This document shows positions 15,944 through 24,966 of a stretch of 64,000 nt of DNA, one piece after another. The stretch spans positions 248,001-312,000 of the forward strand of contig JAXLSX010000003.1 in the NCBI GenBank assembly GCA_046330285.1, written 5' to 3'. The notes beneath the pieces are model-generated. The model was not told where the DNA came from. It did no database searches and worked only from the letters and a program-made list of their open reading frames with translations. Numbering within the stretch: position 1 is the first letter of the stretch; every line of letters begins with the position of its first letter. The DNA is from RHKX01 sp046330285. GTDB taxonomy: Bacteria; Actinomycetota; Thermoleophilia; Solirubrobacterales; 70-9. Both the position numbers and the translations under genes were made by a program.

Positions 15944-17053
15944 TCAGCTCGCGAGGCGATGAATCTCGACCGGCTCGCGGAACCCGCGCAGCGTGCGGCG
16001 GCCGAGCGACTTCCACTCGCAGTCGGGTCCGGCGCTCGCGACGGCCGCCCCGGTCGCGAGCAACTCCCCTGAACCGGACAGAGCCAGCAGTCGCGCGGTC
16101 AGGTTGACGGCGCCGCCGAAGTAGTCGCCCTCGAAGCGGAGGATCTCCCCACGGTGGACGGCCCCGTGGAGCGCCGGCATCTCCGGGTCGTCCATCGCCT
16201 CGCAGAGCCGGCGCCACGCTTCGACCGCGCCGGCGGTGTCCTCGTAGACCAGCATCGCGCCGTCGCCGAGGCCCTTGACGACCTGCCCGCCGGGCCCGCG
16301 GTGGTCGAAGGTCGCACGGGAGAAGCGGCTAGCCGCCGCCATCGCGGCGCCGTCGCCATGGAGCTCGCCGTAGGCGGTGAAGTCCTTGAGGTCGCAGAAC
16401 AGCAGGCAGACCTCGGTCGCGCCGGGAATCGCACCCTCGGCGCGGCTCTCCGCCTCCCGGACCGCGTACTGGGTGAGCTCGTAGTCGACCCAGCGGCGAT
16501 GGATGCCGAGCAGCAACGGATCGGCGAGCGGCAGCAGCTCGGCGAGGGCGCGCTGGATCGTCGCGAGCGTCTCGGCCGGAGGGGCGCCGGCGCTGCGAAC
16601 GCTCGCCGCGGTGCCGTGGCGGAAGTTGTAGATCTCGGCCGCTGCGATCCGGGCGAGCGCCTGCCCCCAGACCCGAGAGATCTCGAACTGGACCTCGACC
16701 GGCCACCACTCCTTTCGCTCGGCGGCGGCGATGAGCGCGTCAGCCTCCTCCGGGCTGAAGTAGGTCTCGTCGGGGGCCGGGCTCGGGAAGCCGAACGCAT
16801 GGATCATCTGCAGGGTCGCCTCAGCCGGCCAGCCACCTCGCGCCTCGATGTCGCTCGCAGAGACGCTGCGCCGCTCGCGGTCGGTGCTCAGCACCGCGTC
16901 GAAGATCGCGTCCTCGATCCGGCCCCGCCCGGCGGCGCGTGCGATCGCCTCTGGTGAGACGCCGATGCCGACCAGGGCGTCGACTGCGTCGCGGCTCTCC
17001 GCCGGGAGCCCGAGCTCTCGGCAGATCTCCGCGGCGTCGAACTCCTCGCTCAC
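15944..17053 (-). CDS. Class III adenylate cyclase with Rv1264-like N-terminal domain
   Basis: A 369-residue cytosolic cyclase. The C-terminal catalytic domain has FCDLKDFTAYGE (first metal Asp), VVKGLGDGAMLVYED (adenine-selecting Lys position and second metal Asp), GDYFGG (purine-binding Asp position) and VNLTARL (transition-state Arg position), so ATP is the likely substrate and all key residues are present. The ~190-residue N-terminal helical region resembles the pH-sensing autoinhibitory domain of mycobacterial Rv1264. Translation is taken from GTG at 17053 because it is in frame after the ABM-like gene, ten bases downstream of it. Confidence 0.83.
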   Translation of the reverse strand: MSEEFDAAEICRELGLPAESRDAVDALVGIGVSPEAIARAAGRGRIEDAIFDAVLSTDRERRSVSASDIEARGGWPAEATLQMIHAFGFPSPAPDETYFSPEEADALIAAAERKEWWPVEVQFEISRVWGQALARIAAAEIYNFRHGTAASVRSAGAPPAETLATIQRALAELLPLADPLLLGIHRRWVDYELTQYAVREAESRAEGAIPGATEVCLLFCDLKDFTAYGELHGDGAAMAAASRFSRATFDHRGPGGQVVKGLGDGAMLVYEDTAGAVEAWRRLCEAMDDPEMPALHGAVHRGEILRFEGDYFGGAVNLTARLLALSGSGELLATGAAVASAGPDCEWKSLGRRTLRGFREPVEIHRLAS

Positions 17054-17063
17054 GGGGCGGCGC

Positions 17064-17348
17064 TCAGGCCCCCTGCTCGACGACGACCTCGCAGCGGTCG
17101 ACCGATGCCCGGCTTCCGGGCGTGTCGCCGATGTCCATCTGCTCGAACACTGCATCGGCATCCCGCATGTCCTGCTCGGTCGCGAAGAAGCCGACGAACA
17201 CAGCCGTCCCCTGATCAGCGTCGAACAGCATCTTCATCCCGGTCGCGCGGACGCCCGGCGGCGGACCCTCGTCCTGCTCGATCCTCGCTTTGACGCGGTC
17301 GATGGTGCCATCGTCCACCCCGGTGAACCTGACGACTCTCGCATGCAT
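17064..17348 (-). CDS. ABM-like (antibiotic biosynthesis monooxygenase fold) protein
   Basis: A 94-residue protein with the dimeric alpha-beta-barrel pattern: an N-terminal strand (MHARVVRFTGV), a helix, a hydrophobic strand (AVFVGFFATEQDM) and a helix, then a last strand (SVDRCEVVVE). No haem- or metal-binding residue is obvious, so it may be a sensor-like or structural member rather than an enzyme. GGAGGGG precedes the chosen ATG by about six bases. It is the first gene of a pair with the cyclase. Divergent repeats lie upstream. Confidence 0.65.
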   Translation of the reverse strand: MHARVVRFTGVDDGTIDRVKARIEQDEGPPPGVRATGMKMLFDADQGTAVFVGFFATEQDMRDADAVFEQMDIGDTPGSRASVDRCEVVVEQGA

Positions 17349-17417
17349 GGGATCCCCTCCCGATTGGCTCTCCCTGCCGATCGGTCCGAGCCTACTCCGG
17401 GCGCGTCGATAACTCCA

Positions 17418-17454
17418 GCCGATTCGCGACACTCTCTCGGCCGATTCGCGACAC
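17418..17454. promoter_or_regulatory. Two 15-base direct repeats, operator candidates
   Basis: GCCGATTCGCGACAC occurs exactly twice, at 17418-17432 and 17440-17454, with a 22-base period (about two helical turns). The repeats lie between the divergent ABM/cyclase operon and the acyltransferase gene, as expected for tandem binding of one regulator on the same DNA face. Confidence 0.65.
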
Positions 17455-17470
17455 GTATCTACCTACGTGT
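17451..17470. promoter_or_regulatory. Inverted repeat ACACGTA-N6-TACGTGT
   Basis: A perfect seven-base inverted repeat with a six-base spacer. It overlaps the end of the second direct repeat and lies about 30 bases upstream of the acyltransferase start. Together with the direct repeats it suggests a composite divergent control region. Confidence 0.55.
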
Positions 17471-17499
17471 GCTTACCCGCAAATCGTATGAGGCTCACT

Positions 17500-18801
17500 A
17501 TGGTGTCCTTGGTGAACGGAGGTGGGCAGGCCGACGTCGAAACGGGGATGCCGAAACGCGTTCCTGCGCTCGACGGAATCCGGGCGCTCGCCATGTTCGG
17601 CATCGTCACGGTCCACCTGCTCGGTGCCTCCGGCGTGTTCGGCCGCTACGAGGGCACCGGGACCGACGTCGTGCTCTGGTCGATCCTCGGTAACACGATC
17701 GACGTCTTCTTCATCATCAGCGGCTTCGTGCTCTTCCTGCCGGCAGTTCGCCGCGGCGGAGATCTCGGCGACAAGTGGGCGTTTTGGGTCGGCCGGGGGG
17801 CGCGCCTTCTGCCGGCCCTCTGGCTCGTGCTGGCGATCACGCTCGTCCTCACCGTCGTCAAGCCGCCGACGCCGGACGCAATCTTCCCGCCGTTCACCGA
17901 GATCCTGGCCAACGCAACCGGCCAGCAGATGCCGGCGGCGCTCCTGCTCGACGGATTCCGGATCGGCTTCGGGATGGACGGACCGCTCTGGATCATCTCG
18001 ATCGTCGTCACCTTCTACGCGCTGCTGCCGTTCGTCGCCCGCAGCTGGTTCCGCCACCCGTGGATCTGGCTCGCGATCGCAGCCACCGTGACCGTCGCCT
18101 GGAAGGAGGCCGTGAACCAGGCCCCCGGCCTCTTCGAGGCGGTCTCGAACAACCCGCCCACGGTCGTCCGCGAGCTCTCGATCGACCAGTTCCCCGCGTG
18201 GGCGTTCTCGTTCGGGCTCGGGATGACCGGCGCCTGCGCGTACGTCACCGCCCACCGGCGCTGGGGCTCCGACCGCCTGCGCCGGGCCGCGACGATCGCG
18301 ATGCCGTTCGTCTTCGTGGCCTACGGGGTCGTCGCCTGGCGCTTCGGCGTCGTCTCGGAATCCGTCCCCGGGAACATCGGCCCCGAGGCGCGAGCCGAGA
18401 CCCTCCACGGCGTCGCCCACTCGGCACTCCGGGCAGCCGTCATCGGCGTGATCATCCTCGGCCCGCTCTGGCTGCAGCGGCCGTTCGGCAACCGCGCCGC
18501 GAGGAAGACCTCCGAGCTCAGCTATGGCGTCTACCTGATCCACTGGCTGATCGTGGTCTACGTCTTCGCCTACCTGGACATGCCCGAGGACGGCACTCTG
18601 TCGGCCTTCGCGATCTGGGTCGCGGTGATCCTGCCGCCCTCGTTCCTCTACGCGGCGGTGACCCGGCGCTGGATCGAGCTCCCGGCCCGGCGCCGGATCG
18701 AGGGCCGCTGCAAGCGCTCGCCGCTCGCAGCCGCGGGCCGTGGCCCCGAGCGCCCGCCGGGGTCCGCCGAAGTCCCGCTCAACGCCGAGGGGACGCCGTA
18801 A
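17500..18801 (+). CDS. OafA/YrhL-type membrane acyltransferase
   Basis: A roughly 433-residue acyltransferase-3 family protein with about ten membrane helices. The first helix holds RVPALDGIRALAMFGIVTVH, containing the catalytic-type His, and the second ends NTIDVFFIISGFVLF, both family hallmarks; a HWL motif occurs in a late helix (VYLIHWLIVVYVF). Such enzymes O-acylate glycans or lipids at the membrane. The start is uncertain: ATG 17500 has GAGG seven bases upstream, ATG 17548 is an alternative. It opens the run of polysaccharide genes extending to 27400. Confidence 0.85.
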   Translation: MVSLVNGGGQADVETGMPKRVPALDGIRALAMFGIVTVHLLGASGVFGRYEGTGTDVVLWSILGNTIDVFFIISGFVLFLPAVRRGGDLGDKWAFWVGRGARLLPALWLVLAITLVLTVVKPPTPDAIFPPFTEILANATGQQMPAALLLDGFRIGFGMDGPLWIISIVVTFYALLPFVARSWFRHPWIWLAIAATVTVAWKEAVNQAPGLFEAVSNNPPTVVRELSIDQFPAWAFSFGLGMTGACAYVTAHRRWGSDRLRRAATIAMPFVFVAYGVVAWRFGVVSESVPGNIGPEARAETLHGVAHSALRAAVIGVIILGPLWLQRPFGNRAARKTSELSYGVYLIHWLIVVYVFAYLDMPEDGTLSAFAIWVAVILPPSFLYAAVTRRWIELPARRRIEGRCKRSPLAAAGRGPERPPGSAEVPLNAEGTP

Positions 18802-18843
18802 AGCGACGCCTGCCGCCCTCGGGACGTTCATGCTTCGGCGCCG

Positions 18844-19983
18844 GTGAGCCGATCAATGCGGGTGATGGAGCCGACCGGAGAGAGCCCGCACCGCACGCAG
18901 GTCGCCTTCGCGCTGCTCGCCGGCGCCCTGCTCGCCATCGTGCTCGCCGCGTGGCCCGCCGCCGGATCCGGCCACGGCACGGGCGCGAAGGGCAAGGGCG
19001 GACACGGGGTCCCCGCGGGCAAGGCCTATCTGCCGTCGAAGGGGAGGATCTTCACCGGCTCCTCCGACACCGGCCAGAGCTCCGACTACCGCGAGTTCCG
19101 CCTCGACACCGGGGCCCACCCCGCTGTCATGCAGTCGTTCGAGTCCTGGGGATACATCCCGAACGAGGCCTTCGATCGCTGGACCGACACGAACACCCGC
19201 GGGATGCTCAGCCTCTCGACGGCGAAGTGCTGGAAATGCCCGGACGCGATCAGCCCGCAGAGCATCGCGCGCGGCAAGGGCGACCGCTACATCGTCGCGC
19301 TCGGGAAGGCCCTCGCCCACCGGCGCAAGCCGACCTACATCCGCCTGCTCCCCGAGATGAACGGCTACTGGAACCGCTACAGCGCCTTCGAGTCCAGCGG
19401 GGACCCGCGCGACAAGGCGCACTCGACGAAGAACTTCAGGAAGGCCTGGCAGCGGTTCGTCCTGATCGCCCGCGGCGGCGAGCGCAACGCGATCGACCGC
19501 CGGCTGCAGAGGCTCGGAATGCCGAGGATCCGCGAGCGGACCCCGAAGAAGCTGCCGCAGCCGAAGGTCGCCTTCGCCTGGGTCCCGCAGTCGACCGGCT
19601 CGCCGAACGTCAAGGGCAACCAGCCCAAGGACTACTTCCCGGGCTGGGAGTACGTCGATTGGGTCGGTGCCGACGTCTACGGCAAGTACCCGAACATCGC
19701 CGGCGTCGACGCCCTCTACAGGAAGTACTCCAAGCGCCCGTTCATGATCGGCGAGTGGTCGCCCTGGGACGTCGACCGGCCGAAGTTCGTCAAGGACCTG
19801 TTCGGCTGGATCGAGAAGCACGGCCGCGCCGCGATGGCCGTCTACTACCAGGGCTTCGGCGAGGGGGCCGACAACCCCTACGAGCTCGGCGACTATCCGC
19901 AGAGCACGGAGAAGCTCCGCCACATCCTCAACGCGAAGAAGTACCTCCCGTTCGCGCCCGAGAACGAGCACAGGGGCGGCTGA
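18844..19983 (+). CDS. Secreted GH26-like glycoside hydrolase
   Basis: A 379-residue protein with an N-terminal hydrophobic segment (VAFALLAGALLAIVLAAW) serving as signal peptide or anchor. The TIM-barrel catalytic part shows YIRLLPEMNGYW, where the Glu fits the acid/base of GH26 mannanase-type enzymes, and FMIGEWSPWD, where the Glu fits the nucleophile. VDWVGADVYG is another conserved strand. It probably cleaves a beta-linked polysaccharide outside the cell; the substrate is unknown. It follows the acyltransferase gene by 42 bases. Confidence 0.75.
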   Translation: MSRSMRVMEPTGESPHRTQVAFALLAGALLAIVLAAWPAAGSGHGTGAKGKGGHGVPAGKAYLPSKGRIFTGSSDTGQSSDYREFRLDTGAHPAVMQSFESWGYIPNEAFDRWTDTNTRGMLSLSTAKCWKCPDAISPQSIARGKGDRYIVALGKALAHRRKPTYIRLLPEMNGYWNRYSAFESSGDPRDKAHSTKNFRKAWQRFVLIARGGERNAIDRRLQRLGMPRIRERTPKKLPQPKVAFAWVPQSTGSPNVKGNQPKDYFPGWEYVDWVGADVYGKYPNIAGVDALYRKYSKRPFMIGEWSPWDVDRPKFVKDLFGWIEKHGRAAMAVYYQGFGEGADNPYELGDYPQSTEKLRHILNAKKYLPFAPENEHRGG

Positions 19984-20104
19984 CAGCGGCAACCGGCGCC
20001 CGCGTGGCGCCCAGTTGATTAACTCCCACCGGAGATCGCGCCGGTCGAGGGAAATTCGCCGGATGGTCCGGCGGGGGGAGCCGCGCGCGGGAGGAGAGAG
20101 AAAC

Positions 20105-21841
20105 TTGAGAACGAGGTTCGTCGCGCTGCTCGTCGGCGCCATTGCTCTGCTGACCGTCGGCGCCGCTCCGGCGCTCGGCGCGATGAGCGACATCGAGACG
20201 CCGACCGTCACCGGGCCGATCGCGGTCACCGCCGACTCGACCCCGTGGGCGGCGACCGACAAGCCGCTGGGCGACTACGGCTACGTCGAGGAGGAGTTCA
20301 AGTACTCCGGCGACGCCTTCGCCTACGACACGAGCGGCCCGGCCGACCAGACCGGGACGAAGATCCCGACCGGCGGCCCCGCCGACGACGGCAAGTACCC
20401 GTACAAGACCCGGATGATCGTCCGCCGGCCCACGAACCCGGCCGATTTCAACGGCACCGTGATCGTCGAGTGGCTGAACGTGACCGCGCAGTTCGACCTC
20501 GAGGCGAACTGGTACGGGGATCCCGATTACCTGCTGAAGAACGGCTACGCCTACGTCGGAGTCTCCGCCCAGCGCGTCGGCGTCAACTGGCTCCGCAACT
20601 GGGATGCCTCCCGCTACGGCGACCTCGACGTCAGCGCTCGCGACGGATCGACCGAGACGATCACCAACGACGCCCTCTCCTACGACATCTACTCGGCCGC
20701 GATCAAGGCTCTGCTCGACGGCGGCAACGGCCCCGATCCGCTCGGCTCGCTGCCGAAGCCCGACACCGTCGTCGCTTCGGGAGAGTCGCAGTCGGGCAGC
20801 CGCCTCAGCACCTACTACAACAAGGTGCAGCCGATCCACGACGTGGTCGACGCGTTCCTGCTGACGGTCTCAACCAGTGCGCTCCGCCACGACACGGCGA
20901 CCCCGGCGATCCGGATCCTCAGCGAGACCGAGAACCGGGTTCCGCGAACCGAGCCCGACGCCGACAACTACCGCCAGTGGGAGGTGGCCGGCGGCTCGCA
21001 TCTGCCGCGGATGGCGTTCGAGAACTTCCAGAAGCCGATCGAGCGCGACACCGGGCTCACCCTGTCGGCGAGCTGCGTCAAGTACCCCCTCTCGCGGGTG
21101 CAGTGGCCGTACGTGGTCAACTCCGCCTACGAGCACCTCGTCGACTGGGCAAACGGGGGCCCGGCGCCGCCGATCGCTCCCCGCGGCAGCTACCAGGACA
21201 TGCCGGCCGACCCGAACAACCAGCTCGAGCGCGACGACCTCGGCATCGCCCAGGGCGCGATCAGGCTGCCGGAGATGACGGATCCGGTCCGGCTCAACAG
21301 CGGGATCAACTCGGCCGACCCGGGCGGCGGCGGCATCTTCTCCGCCTTCTGCGGCCTGCTCGGCTCGAGCGAGGACCTGACCAACGCGGTGCTGAAGCAG
21401 CGCTACGAGGACTGGGGCGACTACATCGACCGCGTGAAGGCGCAGGCCGAGGACGTCGCCGGCCAGGGATTCATCCTCGACCAGGACGTGCCGCGCCTGA
21501 TCGCGCAGCACAAGCAGGTCTACACCCTGCGCCCGACCAAGCCGAAGCGAAGCGGCAAGAAGAAGCCGAGCGACAGCAAGTTCAAGCTGTCGTGGAAGGG
21601 CAGCACGGCTCCCGACACGACGTTCGAGCTCCAGCATTCGGCCGATGGCGGCGATACGTGGACGACGGTCAAGGGCGCGAAGGAGGTCGCGGGCACGAGC
21701 TTCAAGATCGACGAGAAGCGCGGCACCTGGATCTACAAGGTGCGCTCGACCACGATCGTCCCGGCCGATGCGGCCCGACCGAGCTTCACGGTCACGACGC
21801 CATTCTCGAAGCGCTCGACGAAGGCCAAGGTCAACGGCTGA
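20105..21841 (+). CDS. Secreted alpha/beta-hydrolase-domain protein
   Basis: An exported 578-residue protein. GGAGGAGAG lies seven bases before TTG 20105, giving a clean signal peptide (LRTRFVALLVGAIALLTVGA); upstream in-frame starts lack this. The body matches the large alpha/beta-hydrolase-domain family: NGTVIVEWLNVTAQFD (about 130), nucleophile elbow VASGESQSGSR (Ser in GESQS) and a late acidic/His region. The C-terminal ~110 residues (FELQHSADGGDTWTTV) look like a beta-sandwich module. It may be an esterase or lipase; the substrate is unknown. Confidence 0.78.
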   Translation: MRTRFVALLVGAIALLTVGAAPALGAMSDIETPTVTGPIAVTADSTPWAATDKPLGDYGYVEEEFKYSGDAFAYDTSGPADQTGTKIPTGGPADDGKYPYKTRMIVRRPTNPADFNGTVIVEWLNVTAQFDLEANWYGDPDYLLKNGYAYVGVSAQRVGVNWLRNWDASRYGDLDVSARDGSTETITNDALSYDIYSAAIKALLDGGNGPDPLGSLPKPDTVVASGESQSGSRLSTYYNKVQPIHDVVDAFLLTVSTSALRHDTATPAIRILSETENRVPRTEPDADNYRQWEVAGGSHLPRMAFENFQKPIERDTGLTLSASCVKYPLSRVQWPYVVNSAYEHLVDWANGGPAPPIAPRGSYQDMPADPNNQLERDDLGIAQGAIRLPEMTDPVRLNSGINSADPGGGGIFSAFCGLLGSSEDLTNAVLKQRYEDWGDYIDRVKAQAEDVAGQGFILDQDVPRLIAQHKQVYTLRPTKPKRSGKKKPSDSKFKLSWKGSTAPDTTFELQHSADGGDTWTTVKGAKEVAGTSFKIDEKRGTWIYKVRSTTIVPADAARPSFTVTTPFSKRSTKAKVNG

Positions 21842-21921
21842 GCGGTCCCGCGGCGACCGGCGCCCAGGGTGAGGCGCCGGTCGGCCCCCGCCCGCATCCA
21901 CACCTATAAGGTCGTGACTTG

Positions 21922-22869
21922 ATGAGCACCAGTGTCGTCACCGGCGGGGCCGGCTTCCTCGGCTCCCACCTCTGCGAGCGCCTGCTCGGCAAGGGTCATC
22001 GGGTCATCTGCCTGGACAACCTCGACACGGGGTCGCTGCTGAACATCGCGCACATCCGCGACGAGAACTTCGACTTCCGCAACGTCGACATCACCGAGCC
22101 GGTGGAGATCGACGAGCCGGTGGACTTCGTCTACCACCTCGCCTCCCCCGCCTCCCCGATCGACTACGCGCGGCTGCCCCTGCACACGCTCAAGGTCGGC
22201 TCCTACGGGACCCACCACATGCTCGGCGTCGCCAAGTTCAAGCGTGCCCGCTTCCTGCTCGCCTCGACCTCGGAGGTCTACGGCGACCCCCAGATCCACC
22301 CGCAGCCGGAGAGCTACTGGGGCCACGTCAACCCGATCGGCCCGCGCGGCGTCTACGACGAGGCGAAGCGCTACGCCGAGGCGCTGACGATGGCCTACCA
22401 CCGCCAGCAGGGCGTCGACACGGCGATCGTCCGGATCTTCAACACGTATGGCCCCCGCATGCGCGCCCACGACGGCCGCGCGATCCCGACCTTCCTGCGG
22501 CAGGCGCTCGAGGACCGGCCGCTGACCGTGTTCGGCGACGGGTCCCAGACCCGGAGCTTCTGTTACGTCGACGACCTCGTCACCGGCCTCGTCGCGCTGA
22601 TGGAGTCGGAGGCCCACCACCCGATCAACATCGGGAACCCGGACGAGTACACGCTGCTCCAGCTCGCCGAGAACGTGATCGAGGTCTCGGGATCGAACTC
22701 GGAGATCGTCTTCGAGGCGCTTCCCGTCGACGACCCCCAGGTCCGCCAACCCGACATCGGCCGCGCCCGCGAGATCCTCGGCTGGTCGCCGACCGTCAGC
22801 CTCGCCGACGGGCTCGCCCGGACGATCGACCAGTCGGGTCGCGACCGCCTGATCGGGGCCGACGACTGA
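21922..22869 (+). CDS. UDP-glucuronate decarboxylase-like NAD-dependent SDR
   Basis: A 315-residue extended short-chain dehydrogenase. VVTGGAGFLGSHL is the NAD-binding GxxGxxG, LASTSEVYGDP carries the catalytic Ser/Thr region and GVYDEAKRYAE the YxxxK pair. YHLASPASPIDY and the YDEAKR motif are typical of UDP-glucuronate decarboxylase (UDP-xylose synthase), rather than of a plain 4-epimerase. It would make UDP-xylose for a cell-surface glycan. ATG 21922 is preferred to the TTG one codon earlier. Its stop codon overlaps the next gene. Confidence 0.85.
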   Translation: MSTSVVTGGAGFLGSHLCERLLGKGHRVICLDNLDTGSLLNIAHIRDENFDFRNVDITEPVEIDEPVDFVYHLASPASPIDYARLPLHTLKVGSYGTHHMLGVAKFKRARFLLASTSEVYGDPQIHPQPESYWGHVNPIGPRGVYDEAKRYAEALTMAYHRQQGVDTAIVRIFNTYGPRMRAHDGRAIPTFLRQALEDRPLTVFGDGSQTRSFCYVDDLVTGLVALMESEAHHPINIGNPDEYTLLQLAENVIEVSGSNSEIVFEALPVDDPQVRQPDIGRAREILGWSPTVSLADGLARTIDQSGRDRLIGADD

Positions 22870-23753
22870 CCCGAGCGCTGCTCGCGGCGCTCGCATCGGC
22901 GCTCGTATGCGCCGCGCCGGCGGGTGCGGACGCCGATCGGGGAAGCGGGGTCTGGTCACCGGCGCCGGGGACGACCTGGCAGTGGCAGATCGTCGGCAGG
23001 ATCGGAGCGCTCGAGGACGTCGACGCCTACGACGTCGACCTCACCGATGCGATACCCGAACGGCGCCGCCTGACGGTCCCGGGCTTCGGGAGCGTCACCT
23101 GGCCGAAGGGCGTCAACGCCGGGATCGTCGACCGGCTTCACGACCGCGGGATCGTCGCTGTCTGCTACCTCGATTCGGGGGCGTGGGAGTCTTACGAGCC
23201 GGACGCGGATCTCTTCCCGAAGGGCGTCATCGGCAACTCCAGCGGCTGGTCGGGCGAGCGTTGGCTGGACATCCGCCCGCGGGCGCGGAAGCGCTTCGCG
23301 CCGATCATCTGGGCGCGTTTCCGGCTCGCGGCAGAGATCGGCTGCGACGCGGTCGAGCCCGATCAGAACAACCCGATCGGCAACCGCCCAGGGTTCCGGA
23401 TCGGCGAGCGGGCGGAACGCTCGTGGTACCTGTCGGTCGCCCGCCACGCCCACGCCGCCGGGCTCTCGGTCGGGATGAAGAACGGCGTCGAGGTGAACTC
23501 GCCGGCAACGGTCCGCGCGTTCGACTGGGCGCTCAACGAGGAGTGCTTCTTCTACCGGGAGTGCGGCCGCCTGAAGCCGTTCGTCGAGGCGGGAAAGGCC
23601 GCCTTCCAGACCGAGTACACAGAAGACTGGAAACGCCGGGGCGCGAGCAGCCCAGCGGCCGTCGCCGGCGAGGTCTGCGACGCGTCCCGCCGCCTCGGTT
23701 TCTCGACCCTCCTCAAGCGCCACGTGCCCGACCGGCTCTTCCGGCCCTGCTGA
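22866..23753 (+). CDS. Secreted GH114 endo-alpha-1,4-polygalactosaminidase-like protein
   Basis: A 295-residue protein of the GH114/TM1410 TIM-barrel group. After a leader (ALLAALASALVCAAPAGADA) come WSPAPGTTWQWQIVG, YDVDLTDA, VAVCYLDSGAWESY, GERWLDIRP, CDAVEPDQNN (catalytic Asp/Glu region), GLSVGMKN and LNEECFFYRECGRL, the conserved string of the family. The frame has no ATG, GTG or TTG before 23475, which would remove most of the domain; the only placeable start is CTG 22866, overlapping the stop of the upstream gene as CTGA. Likely cleaves galactosamine-rich polysaccharide. Confidence 0.8.
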   Translation: MTRALLAALASALVCAAPAGADADRGSGVWSPAPGTTWQWQIVGRIGALEDVDAYDVDLTDAIPERRRLTVPGFGSVTWPKGVNAGIVDRLHDRGIVAVCYLDSGAWESYEPDADLFPKGVIGNSSGWSGERWLDIRPRARKRFAPIIWARFRLAAEIGCDAVEPDQNNPIGNRPGFRIGERAERSWYLSVARHAHAAGLSVGMKNGVEVNSPATVRAFDWALNEECFFYRECGRLKPFVEAGKAAFQTEYTEDWKRRGASSPAAVAGEVCDASRRLGFSTLLKRHVPDRLFRPC

Positions 23754-23781
23754 GACCGGCCCGCCATCTAGATTCCCCTGG

Positions 23782-24966
23782 ATGGAACCGCTGCGCATCG
23801 CGCATCTGACCGCGACCTTCCCGCCCTATCCGGGCGGGGCGGGCAACACCTGCTACCGCTTCGCCCGCGGCCAGGCCGATCGCGGCAACCACGTCGAGGT
23901 GTTCACCGCGGCCGCCGAGGGCGAGGCCCCGGACCCCGGCGGGGCGATCGTCCACCGGATCGACCCGGTGATGGCGATCGGCAACGCGCCGCTGATCCCG
24001 AAGCTGGCCCGGCTCGAGTCCTTCGACGTCGTCCACATCCACTACCCGTTCATCTTCGGCTCGGAGCTGACGCTGCTCGGCCGGCTCAGCAGGCGGCGAC
24101 GCAGCGCCGCGCTGATCGTCCACTACAAGAACCGACTGCTCGGCAAGGGGACGCGGGGGCTGATGTTCGAGACCTACGAGCACACCGTCGGGCCGGCGCT
24201 GATCCGCGCCGCCGACCGGATCCTCGTCCTCAGCGCCGATCACGCCCGGTCGGTCTCCTACCTCAAGCGTGCGCTCGAAACGACCCCCGAGCGCCTGATC
24301 GAGATGCCGAACGGGGTCGACACCGACGCGTTCTCCCCCGGATCCGACCGGACCGGGCTGCGCGAGCGCCTCGGCATCCCCGCCGACGCCGTCGTCGCCG
24401 CCTTCGTCGCCACCCTCGACCGCGCCCACCACTTCAAGCGGGTCGACGTCGCGATCGAGGCGCTGGCGCGGACGCGGAGCCCCGACGTCCACATGGTCGT
24501 CGCCGGCGGCGGCGAGCTCCTCGAGGGTTTCAGGAGCCAGGCTGCGGCGGCCGGAGTCGGCGGGCGCGTCCACTTCCTCGACGCCGTCCCGCACGGCGAG
24601 CTGCCCGACGTGCTGCGCGCCTCCGACCTGTTCGTGCTCACCACCGAGCCACCGGAGTCGTTCGGGATCGTCCTGATCGAAGCGATGGCCTGCGGACTGC
24701 CGGCGGTCGCGACCGACTATCCCGGCGTCCGCGCGGTTGTCGACGACGAGACGGGCATCCTGATCGGTGCCGGCGACTCCGCGGCGGCGGCCGAGGCGCT
24801 CGACCGGCTCGTCGACATGGGTCCCGAGGGCCGCGCCGAGCTCGGGGCGGCGGGACGCGCCAAGGCCGAGCGTCAGTGGGCGTGGCCGGCGTTGCTCGAC
24901 CGGATGGAGGAGGCCTACGCCGAGGCGATCGCCGCGCGGCGCGCCAAGCTCGGAGCCGCGGCGTGA
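23782..24966 (+). CDS. GT4-family glycosyltransferase
   Basis: A 394-residue GT-B glycosyltransferase. The N-terminal acceptor domain begins RIAHLTATFPPYPGGAGN, and the C-terminal nucleotide-sugar domain contains ESFGIVLIEAMACGLPAVAT, the E-x7-E motif of GT4. AADRILVLSADHARSVSYL sits at the domain junction. It transfers a sugar from an NDP-sugar in the cytoplasm to a growing glycan. It overlaps the next glycosyltransferase gene by GTGA, so they are cotranslated. Confidence 0.9.
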   Translation: MEPLRIAHLTATFPPYPGGAGNTCYRFARGQADRGNHVEVFTAAAEGEAPDPGGAIVHRIDPVMAIGNAPLIPKLARLESFDVVHIHYPFIFGSELTLLGRLSRRRRSAALIVHYKNRLLGKGTRGLMFETYEHTVGPALIRAADRILVLSADHARSVSYLKRALETTPERLIEMPNGVDTDAFSPGSDRTGLRERLGIPADAVVAAFVATLDRAHHFKRVDVAIEALARTRSPDVHMVVAGGGELLEGFRSQAAAAGVGGRVHFLDAVPHGELPDVLRASDLFVLTTEPPESFGIVLIEAMACGLPAVATDYPGVRAVVDDETGILIGAGDSAAAAEALDRLVDMGPEGRAELGAAGRAKAERQWAWPALLDRMEEAYAEAIAARRAKLGAAA

